Part shown: positions 34,754 through 43,921 of the stretch, in pieces
Layout: each line of letters opens with the position of its first letter
Position numbering within the stretch: position 1 is the first letter of the stretch
Assembly: GCA_017504795.1 (NCBI GenBank)
Contig: JAFVQM010000014.1
Coordinates: 18,975 to 82,974 of the forward strand
Length of the DNA stretch: 64,000 nucleotides
DNA from: Clostridia bacterium
GTDB taxonomy: Bacteria; Bacillota; Clostridia; Christensenellales; Borkfalkiaceae
Direction of reading: 5' to 3'
The notes under the pieces: generated by a model
Seen by the model: the letters and a program-made list of their open reading frames with translations, nothing else
Database searches by the model: none
Told to the model about the DNA's origin: nothing
Position numbers and translations under genes: made by a program

Positions 34754-35668
34754 ATGAAAAAATTTCTTAAAATTTTAGCACTTGCATTGTCAACTATTAT
34801 GCTTTCAACCTGTTTTATAGGCTGTAATCCAGCAGATGAGAGCGGTGAAGAAAACTTAACCTACGTTAGTATGAGAATAAACCCCGAAATTGAAATCGTG
34901 GTTGACGAAGACGGCGTAGTCGTAGCAGTTAACGCAGTAAATGAAGACGGGGAAACCGTTCTTGCCGAACTTACGCTTGTTGGTATGACTGCGGAAAACG
35001 CTGCCGAAGCGTTTACCGATATCGCTACCGAACTTGGCTATATTGACGTAACCGCCACCGAAAACGCACTTTACATTTCCGCCGACTGTGACGTTGAAAG
35101 TATAGCGCAAAATCTTCAAGAAAAAATGACTAACAAAGTTAACAAATACTTTGAAGAAAACGGTATTTACGGCAAGGTTAAACTTGAAAATTTTGAAGAA
35201 CTTCAAGCACTAGCAACCGAGTGGAATATCGACCTTAAAGAGGCAAAAATCGTAGTTAGAATTCAGGCTTTATACCCCGAAATGACGGTTGATGAAATTT
35301 TAGCGCTTACCTTTGAAGAAAAACTTGCACTGATTAAAGAAAACGTTAAAAATAACGGTATTCCCGTACAAATGCAAGAAGAATACAATAGGCTCGTTGA
35401 AACGTTAAATACTCAGTTTGACGAAATGTTCAATATCGAAGATATGATAAAGGGCTATAAGGAAGAACTTGCAAGTTCTAATTTATCCGAAACTCAAAAA
35501 CAGTTTATCGAAGGTATGCTTGATAGTTTAGAAACTCAACTTCAAACGTTAAAGCAAAACTACAAAACCGCACTTGAACAAATAAAAGAGCAAATCAAGT
35601 TAGAACTTGATGAAGTTAAGCAAAACATCGAGGCGGAAGTTGAGCGTCGCCGTGAAGATAATAGGTAA
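34754..35668 (+). CDS. lipoprotein with RsgI-like domain and coiled-coil tail
   Basis: 304 residues. The signal peptide ends in a lipobox with Cys24 (STCFIGC). An RsgI-type segment follows (YVSMRINPEIEIVVDEDGVVV, about 37-57), then a helical region and a long Lys/Glu/Gln coiled coil (about 215-304). The same INPEIE/VNPSVE strand occurs in the anti-sigma protein upstream, suggesting that both sense or bind the same thing. It ends at TAA 35666-35668, but coding-like sequence continues in the same frame (separate entry). It has the same upstream box as the sigma gene. Confidence 0.8.
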   Translation: MKKFLKILALALSTIMLSTCFIGCNPADESGEENLTYVSMRINPEIEIVVDEDGVVVAVNAVNEDGETVLAELTLVGMTAENAAEAFTDIATELGYIDVTATENALYISADCDVESIAQNLQEKMTNKVNKYFEENGIYGKVKLENFEELQALATEWNIDLKEAKIVVRIQALYPEMTVDEILALTFEEKLALIKENVKNNGIPVQMQEEYNRLVETLNTQFDEMFNIEDMIKGYKEELASSNLSETQKQFIEGMLDSLETQLQTLKQNYKTALEQIKEQIKLELDEVKQNIEAEVERRREDNR

Positions 35669-35758
35669 AAACTCGAAGACCACAAACGCGACTTTGAAGG
35701 AAGAAAAGAACAAATAAAGCAAGACATTAAAGACTGGCAAGAAGGAAAAAGACCTTAA
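35669..35758 (+). pseudogene. in-frame continuation of the lipoprotein beyond a stop codon
   Basis: After the TAA at 35666-35668 the same frame stays open for 29 codons to a TAA at 35756-35758, reading KLEDHKRDFEGRKEQ then IKQDIKDWQEGKRP. The composition continues the charged coiled coil exactly, and the terminator follows the second stop at once. This suggests a recent nonsense change (for example CAA or AAA to TAA), or readthrough. Confidence 0.6.
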
Positions 35759-35787
35759 AAAAAGCACGCAATTAGCGTGCTTTTTTT
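35757..35787 (+). terminator. terminator of the sigma/lipoprotein module
   Basis: AAAGCACGC-AATTA-GCGTGCTTT with a seven-T run, starting at the second stop codon. Confidence 0.9.
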
Positions 35788-35797
35788 AGTTATAAAT

Positions 35798-35821
35798 AAG
35801 AGCCTAAAATTTTAGGCTCTT
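35798..35821 (-). terminator. hairpin downstream of the phosphoribosyltransferase gene
   Basis: A 24-bp perfect palindrome with AAGAGCC / GGCTCTT at its ends, six bases after the minus-strand stop. Confidence 0.75.
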
Positions 35822-35827
35822 TTACTT

Positions 35828-36367
35828 TTATAATAAAGGTATTTTTTCAAGATATACTATATCTTTTCTATCAGCAGCATCACCTTCGGCTAAAACGAAA
35901 GCCTTTTTGCAAATTATACCGCCTGCTTTTTCAACTATTGCTTCTAACCCTTTAAGAGATGCGCCGGTTGAAACAACGTCGTCAACAATGCCGACTTTTT
36001 TGCCTTTGATAAGTTCAACGTCATGCCTAGATAGGTAGTAGTTTTGTTCTTTACCCGTTGTAATAGACGAGTCGATTTTAACTGAAATTCCGTCTTGCAT
36101 ATAAAGTTTTTTGTCCTTTCTAACAACGGCGTAGTAGGGGTGGTTGAGTTCACGGCTAACTACGTGGCAAAGTTGTAAGCCTTTTGATTCGGCAGTAATT
36201 AAAACTTCGCACTCTGAAAGGAGTTTAGCAAGTGCTTTACCGCAGTGTTCAGTCATTTCTTGATTGCCGTGAAGATTAAAAAACGCAATGTTTATACCCG
36301 ACGGTAATGGAAGAATAGGTAATTCGGCATCATAGCCACTAATGTTTAATTTCAAAACGTTACTCAT
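35828..36367 (-). CDS. adenine phosphoribosyltransferase-like protein
   Basis: 179 residues from MSNVLKLNISGYDAELP. The PRPP-binding motif is VGIVDDVVSTGASLKG (about 126-141), and VLITAESKGLQLCH is the substrate-side loop. It resembles the Apt/Xpt group but the N-terminus differs from canonical Apt, so the base is not certain. Start: ATG 36365-36367 with GGAGG eight bases upstream; an in-frame TTG before it overlaps that RBS. Confidence 0.8.
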   Translation of the reverse strand: MSNVLKLNISGYDAELPILPLPSGINIAFFNLHGNQEMTEHCGKALAKLLSECEVLITAESKGLQLCHVVSRELNHPYYAVVRKDKKLYMQDGISVKIDSSITTGKEQNYYLSRHDVELIKGKKVGIVDDVVSTGASLKGLEAIVEKAGGIICKKAFVLAEGDAADRKDIVYLEKIPLL

Positions 36368-36490
36368 AACGGTTACCTCCAACTTCTATATTTTAACACG
36401 ATATGACAAAAAAGTAAACAAAAAGGTTAAATTTATACCCTAATTTATCATTAAATTTTACTTTTTTTAATAGTTTAGAAGTGGTGAATT

Positions 36491-39109
36491 ATGAAAGCGT
36501 ACACACAAAACTTTGAAACTGTTATAAAAAACCTAAACTCGTCTATATACGGGCTAACGCCTAGCGCCGTTAAAAACTCAAAAAAGATATACGGCAGTAA
36601 CCTTTTAACCAAAAAAAAGCAAAAGTCACTAATTAAAAGAATAATTGACGCGCTTTTTGAACCTATGCTTATAATACTAGAAATCGCTATGCTAATAACC
36701 CTTGGCGTAAACTTAGGTAAATCGCTAAGCGGTATGGGTGGCGATTTTATAGAGTGCATAGGAATTTTTCTATCCATTTTAATTAGCGTAATTTTAACCG
36801 TGTATATGGAAGGAAAATCTCAAAAGGCGTTTGAACTTTTATCTAATATTTCTAATAAGGTTTTAGTAAAAGTTATACGTAACGGCGAAACTGCGCTTAT
36901 AAGCCAGCAAGACTTAGTAGTTGGCGATATAGTAATTTTGCAAGCGGGGGATAAAATATTTGCGGACGGTAGGCTTATAGAAAGCGCAAAACTTTTCGTT
37001 GACGAGTCTACTTTGACGGGCGAGAGTAATCCGTTGGAAAAATTTCACGCGGTAACGCTTGATATAAACTCACCGCTTGCAGATAGAGTAAACTCGGTTT
37101 ACAGTGGAACTTTCGTAACGGCAGGCAGTGGAAAGTATATAGTAACCGCCGTTGGCGACAATGCCGAAATCGGGCAGATTGCAAGCGATTTGCAAGCCCA
37201 AACTAGCGTTTCCGCTCCGCTACAAGAAAAATTAAACCGCCTAGGTAAATTAGTAACGGCGTTTGGCATAATTTCAGCGGTATTCGTTTTAATTTTAACG
37301 GTTGCCCGTCAATTTTCGCAAGGTACAGTTAACTTTTTCACCTTGCAAGATGCGTTTTTATCTTCAATAATACTGATAGTAGCGTCAGTTCCAGAAGGGC
37401 TTCCAACCACGGTTGCAATAGCGCTTACTCTAAACGTTGTGAAACTGTCTTCGTCAAACGCCTTAATAAAAAAACTAGTTGCAGCGGAAACGGTTGGGTG
37501 CGTTAGCGTAATTTGCTCGGATAAAACGGGAACGTTAACTGAAAACAAAATGAAAGTTCAAGGCGTTTACCCTTATAATAACTTAGATAGCGAAATAATT
37601 ATAAACTCGGCGGTAAATAGTACGGCGCACTTGTCAAAATCAAGCGGTAGTGTGGGCAGTCCAACTGAAACGGCGTTACTTTTGCACCTTAAAAAACTAA
37701 AAAAGGACTACTTAAAAATTCGCCAAAACTATAAAGTTGTAAACACCGTTCCGTTTTCGTCTGAAAACAAGTATATGCTAACTTCGGTAAATAGCGAAAG
37801 GGGAGATATAACTTATATTAAAGGTGCACCCGAAGTAATATTAAACGCATCAACCTTATCCGCGAGTGAAACGCATCAAATTTTATCTAAAATTAAAGAA
37901 TTTACGTCGCTAGGAAAACGCGTTATAGCCTTTGCGCATAAAAGCGAGATAGCGCCTAGTTTAACGGGTTTTATCTACGACGGTTTTATCGTTATTTCCG
38001 ACGCTATCCGTCGCGACGTTTTATCTTCGGTTTTAGAGTGTAAAAGAGCGGGAATTACCGTTAAAATGCTCACGGGTGACAATATCGAAACGGCGTATTC
38101 TATCGCAAGAGAACTCAGTTTAGTAGACGATAAAAGTGAGGTTATAAACGCGTACGACGTTGACGGGCTTTCAGACGAAAAAGTTAAAAAAATTCTACAA
38201 AAAGTAAGCGTAGTTGCACGTAGCACGCCTAAAACCAAACTTAGAATAGTAAAATTACTAAAAGAACTTGGCGAAGTAGTAGCCGTGACTGGTGACGGCG
38301 TTAACGACGCGCCCGCCATCAAACACGCCGATATCGGTATTTCAATGGGCAGTGGCTCGGAAATAACAAAAGAAGCAAGCGATATAGTTTTACTTGACGA
38401 TTCGTTTTCAACTATCGTAAAGGCGATATCGTTTGGTAGAAACATTTATAAAAATTTTCAGCGCTTTATAATGTTTCAACTATCGGTAAACTTCTCGTCG
38501 GTATTTTTTATCGTTATATCGCTACTGCTTGGCATAGAATCGCCTTTTACCACCATACAAATTCTATGGATAAATATTATAATGGACGGACCGCCCGCCC
38601 TTACGTTAGGGCTTGAAAATCACGGCGATACATTTATGGAAGACAAACCCGTAAAGCGAAGCGACGATATAGTTACCAAAAAAATGCTATTTAGAGTACT
38701 TCTTCACGCCGTTTATATTTGCGCCGTTTTAATTTTGCAGTTAAAACTAGATTTTATAGGTTGTGGAACTAAGGGTATGAAAACGGTTATTTTTTCAACC
38801 TTTATACTCTTTCAACTGTTTAACGCCTTTAACGCAAGAGAACTAGGTAGCGTAAGCGTATTTTCTACGTTAAAAAGTAATAAACCTATGCTTTTAGTGT
38901 TTGGAATAACCTTTTTACTTCAAGTTATTTTGTCACAGTTTTTGGGTGGTTTTTTTGGAACGGTGGCACTCTCTATAATAACTTGGATGAAAATGATAGT
39001 TACCGCGTTTAGCATAGTTTTACTTTCCGAGATATACAAGTTCATAAAAAGAATTTACAACACTAAAAAACACCGTAAACTTTTAATTAAAAATAAAAAT
39101 AATGCATAG
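36491..39109 (+). CDS. P2-type cation (calcium-type) transporting ATPase
   Basis: 872 residues. Cation-ATPase N-domain, actuator TGES (DESTLTGESNPLEK), M4 PEGLP (SVPEGLPTTVAIAL), phosphorylation DKTGT (near 343), KGAPE, TGDN and hinge TGDGVNDAPAIKHADIGISMG are all intact, with ten membrane helices. The M6 text NIIMDGPPALTLGLE fits Ca2+ pumps. It would export Ca2+ or a similar ion. It overlaps the next gene by 8 bp. Confidence 0.92.
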   Translation: MKAYTQNFETVIKNLNSSIYGLTPSAVKNSKKIYGSNLLTKKKQKSLIKRIIDALFEPMLIILEIAMLITLGVNLGKSLSGMGGDFIECIGIFLSILISVILTVYMEGKSQKAFELLSNISNKVLVKVIRNGETALISQQDLVVGDIVILQAGDKIFADGRLIESAKLFVDESTLTGESNPLEKFHAVTLDINSPLADRVNSVYSGTFVTAGSGKYIVTAVGDNAEIGQIASDLQAQTSVSAPLQEKLNRLGKLVTAFGIISAVFVLILTVARQFSQGTVNFFTLQDAFLSSIILIVASVPEGLPTTVAIALTLNVVKLSSSNALIKKLVAAETVGCVSVICSDKTGTLTENKMKVQGVYPYNNLDSEIIINSAVNSTAHLSKSSGSVGSPTETALLLHLKKLKKDYLKIRQNYKVVNTVPFSSENKYMLTSVNSERGDITYIKGAPEVILNASTLSASETHQILSKIKEFTSLGKRVIAFAHKSEIAPSLTGFIYDGFIVISDAIRRDVLSSVLECKRAGITVKMLTGDNIETAYSIARELSLVDDKSEVINAYDVDGLSDEKVKKILQKVSVVARSTPKTKLRIVKLLKELGEVVAVTGDGVNDAPAIKHADIGISMGSGSEITKEASDIVLLDDSFSTIVKAISFGRNIYKNFQRFIMFQLSVNFSSVFFIVISLLLGIESPFTTIQILWINIIMDGPPALTLGLENHGDTFMEDKPVKRSDDIVTKKMLFRVLLHAVYICAVLILQLKLDFIGCGTKGMKTVIFSTFILFQLFNAFNARELGSVSVFSTLKSNKPMLLVFGITFLLQVILSQFLGGFFGTVALSIITWMKMIVTAFSIVLLSEIYKFIKRIYNTKKHRKLLIKNKNNA

Positions 39110-39860
39110 ACTTATGAATATGAGCCAAATAAAAATAACCGAATCAATTAGTAAAAGTAAAAACGTTTTATATATTTACGAGAATTTATCCGCGGTAATT
39201 AAGCAACTAGGGTGTTTAAGCGATTTGCGTGGTGGGAAAAATAGATACGAACTTATAATTGACGTTCCGTCGTCTTATAAAGAACTAGTAGTTAGCGAAG
39301 TTGAAGATAAAATTGCCGACGTAATTTCGGTAAACTATAAATACACCTTTTTCAATAAGCGAATAAATTCTAGCGGGCTATCAAGTATTGAAAGAGAACT
39401 TCTTTTAACTTCGCTAATATCCGCCGATATCGACGAAGATAAAAAATACGTGATTAAAAAACTAAAAAACTACTTTGAATACACGCTTGACGGAATTTTT
39501 AACTTTCGACTAAAAGCGCTAAAAGAAAAATGGCTTGACATTATAAGTTATATACCGCCGGGGTTTCAGTCAACCCAACTAAAAGATTTTATCGTATACC
39601 TTATACGTGATAAAATGGGTAAACGCGTTTATTTTGACGGTGGAGTAGTCTACGACAAACGCTACAACTTATTAAAGAGAACGGACTTACTGTCTGGTGA
39701 TAGTGGAGAACTTAATATAGTAAAAGAAATACTCTTGTCAGGAGCAGGTGAAATTGAACTTGGCTCGCCACTACCTGAAAAAGACGAATATTATCTCAAA
39801 CAGTTTTACGGGGATAGGGTAAGGTTTAATCAAAATTACTTTGAAGGAGAAAACGGGTAA
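39102..39860 (+). CDS. YtxC-like putative sporulation protein
   Basis: 252 residues, no membrane segment. A helical protein with LKDFIVYLIRDKMGKRVYFDGGVVYDKRYNLL in the middle, reminiscent of YtxC, which in Bacillus and Clostridia lies beside thrS; here thrS is the next plus-strand gene after the ornithine cyclodeaminase-like gene. Three ATG codons lie near the start (39102, 39114, 39120); the later two could be used. The family assignment is moderate. Confidence 0.5.
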   Translation: MHRLMNMSQIKITESISKSKNVLYIYENLSAVIKQLGCLSDLRGGKNRYELIIDVPSSYKELVVSEVEDKIADVISVNYKYTFFNKRINSSGLSSIERELLLTSLISADIDEDKKYVIKKLKNYFEYTLDGIFNFRLKALKEKWLDIISYIPPGFQSTQLKDFIVYLIRDKMGKRVYFDGGVVYDKRYNLLKRTDLLSGDSGELNIVKEILLSGAGEIELGSPLPEKDEYYLKQFYGDRVRFNQNYFEGENG

Positions 39861-39863
39861 ATT

Positions 39864-39889
39864 AAAAAAGAGCCAAACGGCTCTTTTTT
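39864..39889. terminator. bidirectional terminator
   Basis: AAAAAAGAGCC-AAAC-GGCTCTTTTTT between convergent genes. Confidence 0.9.
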
Positions 39890-40878
39890 TACTTTTGCAT
39901 ATCGAATATTTTAACGTTACCGTCTTTTAACGCGCGTTGTCTAGCAGTTTCGGCACAAGCAACGTCCGGGCAACCCATACCAACTATTTGAGCGTAAACG
40001 CGTTTTTTGGGGTCGGGTACGTAGGTTTGCTTGCCTGCAAGGAGCAAGCCGATTTCCACGTCGAAAGAATTTTCATCAATCTCGCCAAGTTCTGCAAGGG
40101 GCTTTAAGTTACCTCTATGAAGTGATTGTGCGATATGGTCAACGGCGATAATATCTGCTTGACGAACAACGTCAAACTCAACTTCCTTAAACGAACCCAT
40201 AGTAATTACCATAGCGCCTTCTTTTACCCAAGACGCTTTTACAAGGTCAGCGTTAGCGGTGGTTACGGTTATAATGATATCGCTATCTTTACAAGCAAGT
40301 TCGTTATTGTCACAGTCAACGAGTTCAAAGTCTGCCCCGTCAAACTTAGAAATAAAGTTTTTTCTTGCCTCTAAGCTAAGGTCGCAAACGTAAACTTTTT
40401 TCATCTTTATAGTTTTACTCATACAAAGAAGACTTGTATAACCTTGTAAACCTGCGCCTATGATAGTAACGTTATCGGTTTTAGGCGCTAAATACTTACA
40501 CATAATGGCAGGTTGAGCGCCCGTTCTCATATCCGAAATCCAGTCGCCAGATACAAGCGCTTTTAATAAACCGGTATATGGGTCGGTAAGCATAACGTTT
40601 GCCTTGATGTAGGGCATACCGAGTTTTTTGTTGCCGTTATAACCGCCTACTACTTTGATACCTGCAATATCTAAGGGCTTTATGTAGTTTGGCATAGAGT
40701 TAAACCAACCGTCAACGCCTAAGGGCGACATGTCGGTAGTGATTTTAGGGGGCATAATAATTTCGTCGTTACCAAACCACTTCCAAGTGTTTTCAACGAT
40801 TTCAATAACGTCATCAACCGAAAGGTATTTTTGCACGTCTGAATTAGTTAAAAGTAGTGCTTCTTCATTAAATTTCAT
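39889..40878 (-). CDS. ornithine cyclodeaminase / mu-crystallin family protein
   Basis: 329 residues. The NAD-binding Rossmann motif is VTIIGAGLQGYTSLLCM (about 137-153) and the substrate region includes PPKITTDMSP and GWFNSMPNY. The family covers ornithine cyclodeaminase, alanine dehydrogenase and ketimine reductases, so the substrate is open. AGGAG precedes the ATG. Confidence 0.85.
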   Translation of the reverse strand: MKFNEEALLLTNSDVQKYLSVDDVIEIVENTWKWFGNDEIIMPPKITTDMSPLGVDGWFNSMPNYIKPLDIAGIKVVGGYNGNKKLGMPYIKANVMLTDPYTGLLKALVSGDWISDMRTGAQPAIMCKYLAPKTDNVTIIGAGLQGYTSLLCMSKTIKMKKVYVCDLSLEARKNFISKFDGADFELVDCDNNELACKDSDIIITVTTANADLVKASWVKEGAMVITMGSFKEVEFDVVRQADIIAVDHIAQSLHRGNLKPLAELGEIDENSFDVEIGLLLAGKQTYVPDPKKRVYAQIVGMGCPDVACAETARQRALKDGNVKIFDMQK

Positions 40879-41008
40879 AAAAATAATCTCCTATAAAATA
40901 GTTGACACTATTAAGATACCACTTAAATATTGTAAAAGCAAGCGTTCTTATCAAAATAATTCCGTGATTTTATACGGCGTACAAAAAATAAAAACAGTAT
41001 TAAATTTA

Positions 41009-41037
41009 TTGACAAAATAAAAAAACAGTACTATAAT
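41009..41037 (+). promoter_or_regulatory. promoter of the thrS T-box transcript
   Basis: TTGACA (41009-41014) and TATAAT (41032-41037), both consensus, 17 bp apart. Confidence 0.85.
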
Positions 41038-41043
41038 ATTTTC

Positions 41044-41240
41044 AAACCAAATACGGAAGTTGGGACAAGTAGCCCCGCAGTAGATTTTCAGAGAGTTGCC
41101 CTTTGGCTGTAAGGCAATAATCGATGGCGGTAAGCAAAACCACCCACGATATTTCCCTTTCTTAAAGTGGTCGAGATACGGCAATTAAGGTGGAACCGCG
41201 GATATTATCCGTCCTTAAACATTAGTTTAAGGGCTTTTTT
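41044..41240 (+). promoter_or_regulatory. T-box riboswitch upstream of thrS
   Basis: Stem I landmarks GGGACAAGTAG and CAGAGAG...GGCTGTAAGGC are followed by the T-box AAGGTGGAACCGCGG (41187-41201) and a terminator CCTTAAAC-ATTA-GTTTAAGG plus six T (41213-41240). The antiterminator would pair T-box bases with the terminator's 5' side. If the TGGG at the base of stem I pairs with CCCA near 41143-41146, the specifier is an ACC triplet (41139-41141 or 41142-41144), a threonine codon, fitting the gene. Confidence 0.9.
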
Positions 41241-41258
41241 ATTTATAAGGAGTTTGTT

Positions 41259-43196
41259 ATGAAAGTTTATTTACCTGATAATTCTGAAATTCAAGTAAAC
41301 GAAAACGCTACCGTTTTAGATGTTGCACTTGCAATAAGCGAAGGCTTAGCGAGAAACGCGGTAGCAGGTAAGGTTGACGGGGTGTTAGTCGACTTATCAC
41401 ATAAAGTTAGCGAAGGTCAAAAAGTGTCGATATTAACTCTTCGTGACGAAGAGGGTTTAGACGTTTATCGTCACACCGCGTCGCACGTGCTTGCGCAAGC
41501 GATAAAATCAATATATCCAACCTGTAATTTAGCGATAGGTCCTACCACCGCTACGGGTTTTTATTACGATATAGATTTCAAAACCCCTATAACGCTTGAC
41601 GATCTTAATATGATTGAAGCGGAGATGAAAAAAATTATAAAAAGCGACCTTCCTATTGAAAGATTTACTCTTCCTAGGGCGGACGCTATTAAACTTATGA
41701 AAAAATACGGCGAGCCGTATAAAGTTCAACTTATCGAAGATTTACCCGAGGGCGAAGAAATATCTTTTTACAAGCAAGGCGCGTTTACCGACCTTTGCCG
41801 TGGTCCGCACCTTCCGTCAACGGGCAAAATTAAGGCTTTCAAACTCACGCAACTCAACGGTTCGTACTGGCGTGGCGATAGCAAAAACAAAATGCTTACC
41901 CGTATTTACGGTACTGCGTTTGAGAAAAAGAGCGAACTTGACGAATATCTTGAAAAACTTGAACAAGCAAAACTTCGCGACCACAATAAACTCGGTAGAG
42001 AACTCGGTTACTTTACCACGGTTGACACAATCGGTCAAGGTCTTCCCGTTCTATTAGAAAAAGGCTCGAAAACCATTCAAGTACTTCAACGTTTTGTAGA
42101 AGACGAAGAGCAAAAGCGCGGTTACATTTTAACCAAAACTCCGCTTTTTGCAAAGAGTGATTTCTATAAAATTTCAGGGCACTGGGACCACTACAAAGAA
42201 GGTATGTTCGTTATGGGTGACGAAGAAAAGGATAAAGAAGTTTTCGCGCTCCGCCCGATGACTTGCCCCTTCCAGTTCCAAGTATATCTCAATAAACCTA
42301 GAAGTTACCGCGATTTACCTATGCGCCTTGGCGAAACTTCTACGCTTTTTAGAAATGAAGACAGTGGCGAAATGCACGGTCTTATAAGGGTAAGGCAGTT
42401 TACTATTTCCGAAGGGCACTTAGCGTGCACGCCCGAACAGTTAGAACAAGAATTCAAAGGTTGCGTTGACATCATGTTTTACATGATGAAAGCAATCGGT
42501 CTTGATAAAGATATTTCCTATCGTTTTAGCAAGTGGGATAAAAACAATAAGGAAAAATATATCGGCTCGGAAGAAGAGTGGGAAAAGGTTCAAGGCGTAA
42601 TGAAAGAGATACTCGACAACTTGGGTATCGATTACACCGAGGCTGACGGGGAAGCCGCTTTCTACGGCCCTAAACTCGACGTTCAAATTAAAAACGTTTA
42701 CGGTAAGGAAGACACGCTCGTTACTATTCAAATCGACTTCCAACTCGCAAAGCGCTTTGAAATGGTTTACACCGATAGTGACGGGGAGAAGAAATACCCC
42801 TACGTTATTCACAGAACTAGTCTTGGCTGTTACGAGAGAACGCTTGCGCTCGTTTTAGAAAAATACGCAGGCGCGCTACCACTTTGGATGGCACCCGTTC
42901 AAGCAAGTATACTTTCTATGACGGATAGAAGTGAAGAGTACTGTAAAAAACTTTGGGAAACTTTACTTGACGAAGGTATTCGCCCGTCACTCGATCTTCG
43001 CTCTGAAAAAATGGGTAGAAAAATACGTGACGCGCAACTTGAAAAAGTTCCGTATATGCTTATTATCGGCGATAAGGAAATCGAAACCGGCACGGTTGCG
43101 GTTAGAGATAGAAAACTCGGCGATATCGGCGTTATGAGCGTTGAAGATTTTATAAAGCGCGTTAAAAAAGAAGTAAAAGAGTTAAAACTTGATTAA
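41259..43196 (+). CDS. thrS: threonyl-tRNA synthetase
   Basis: 645 residues. TGS domain at the N-terminus (MKVYLPDNSEIQVNENATVLDVA), editing domain (tRNA_SAD) with HTASHVLAQAI, class II core with RPMTCPFQFQVY and RNEDSGEMHGLIRVRQF, and anticodon-binding domain. RBS AAGGAG. Regulated by the T-box before it. Confidence 0.97.
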   Translation: MKVYLPDNSEIQVNENATVLDVALAISEGLARNAVAGKVDGVLVDLSHKVSEGQKVSILTLRDEEGLDVYRHTASHVLAQAIKSIYPTCNLAIGPTTATGFYYDIDFKTPITLDDLNMIEAEMKKIIKSDLPIERFTLPRADAIKLMKKYGEPYKVQLIEDLPEGEEISFYKQGAFTDLCRGPHLPSTGKIKAFKLTQLNGSYWRGDSKNKMLTRIYGTAFEKKSELDEYLEKLEQAKLRDHNKLGRELGYFTTVDTIGQGLPVLLEKGSKTIQVLQRFVEDEEQKRGYILTKTPLFAKSDFYKISGHWDHYKEGMFVMGDEEKDKEVFALRPMTCPFQFQVYLNKPRSYRDLPMRLGETSTLFRNEDSGEMHGLIRVRQFTISEGHLACTPEQLEQEFKGCVDIMFYMMKAIGLDKDISYRFSKWDKNNKEKYIGSEEEWEKVQGVMKEILDNLGIDYTEADGEAAFYGPKLDVQIKNVYGKEDTLVTIQIDFQLAKRFEMVYTDSDGEKKYPYVIHRTSLGCYERTLALVLEKYAGALPLWMAPVQASILSMTDRSEEYCKKLWETLLDEGIRPSLDLRSEKMGRKIRDAQLEKVPYMLIIGDKEIETGTVAVRDRKLGDIGVMSVEDFIKRVKKEVKELKLD

Positions 43197-43202
43197 AATT
43201 AG

Positions 43203-43231
43203 TTGACAATAAAAAAAAGAAGTGGTAATAT
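43203..43231 (+). promoter_or_regulatory. infC operon promoter
   Basis: TTGACA (43203-43208) and TAATAT (43226-43231), 17 bp spacing, starting seven bases after the thrS stop. Confidence 0.8.
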
Positions 43232-43237
43232 ATCTAC

Positions 43238-43356
43238 GACAAGCAGAAGTTACCCCTTCTCGCCGGCAACGATTGAGTTAGTTTGGCTACGATAGTTTTA
43301 TTCGCCTTAGTGGCGTTTTATCGACGGGTTACTTTTGTAATCCGTCGAATTTTTTT
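43238..43356 (+). promoter_or_regulatory. infC-rpmI-rplT leader with attenuator (L20-leader type)
   Basis: A structured leader of about 120 bases ends in a terminator hairpin TCGACGG (43321-43327) / CCGTCGA (43342-43348) plus seven T, immediately before the infC RBS. Similar leaders of infC operons in Firmicutes respond to free L20 (RplT), the third gene here. The identity is from position and terminator; the L20 site was not traced base by base. Confidence 0.7.
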
Positions 43357-43370
43357 AAGGAAGGTACACG

Positions 43371-43883
43371 ATTATTAAAAATCAGCACCAAATCAACGAA
43401 GAAATTTTTGATAAAGAGGTTAGGCTTATCGGTGAAAACGGTGAGCAACTCGGCGTTATGAGTTCGCAAGAAGCGCTTAAAATTGCGTATGATGCGGATC
43501 TTGATCTCGTTAAAATTTCTCCAAACGCGCAACCGCCCGTTTGTAAGGTAATGAACTACGGCAAGTATAAGTTTGAGCAAATCAAAAGGCAAAAAGAAGC
43601 GCGCAAAAACCAAAAAGTGGTTGAACTTAAAGAAATATGGCTGTCTATGACGATTGACGTTGGCGACCTTAACGTTAAGGCAAAGCAAGCGCAAAAGTTT
43701 TTATCAGCCGGTAACAAAATTAAGGTTTCAATAAGAATGAGAGGCCGTCAAAACGCACACTCCGACCTTGGCGTTGAAGTGATGAACAAGTTCTATCAAA
43801 TCGTCGAAAACGACGCGGTGATAGAGAAAAAGCCGTTACTTGAAGGAAGAAATATTCTTATGATACTAGCCCCGAAAGCATAA
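43371..43883 (+). CDS. infC: translation initiation factor IF-3 (AUU start)
   Basis: 170 residues when started at ATT 43371: I/MIKNQHQINEEIFDKEVRLI, matching the normal IF-3 N-terminus. AAGGAAGG lies exactly six bases upstream. The first ATG in frame (43458) would lose 29 conserved residues. AUU starts are known for infC in other bacteria and allow autoregulation by IF-3. Core motifs LDLVKISPNAQPPVCKVMNYGKY and the C-domain RMRGRQNAH are present. Confidence 0.93.
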   Translation: MIKNQHQINEEIFDKEVRLIGENGEQLGVMSSQEALKIAYDADLDLVKISPNAQPPVCKVMNYGKYKFEQIKRQKEARKNQKVVELKEIWLSMTIDVGDLNVKAKQAQKFLSAGNKIKVSIRMRGRQNAHSDLGVEVMNKFYQIVENDAVIEKKPLLEGRNILMILAPKA

Positions 43884-43921
43884 AGGGTTTCAAAAGGTAA
43901 AAAATTTAGGAGGATATAATT

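Noticed and set aside
37975-38445. Minus-strand frame opposite the Ca-type ATPase
   Set aside because: Covers the conserved TGDGVNDAP hinge on the sense strand; antisense artefact.
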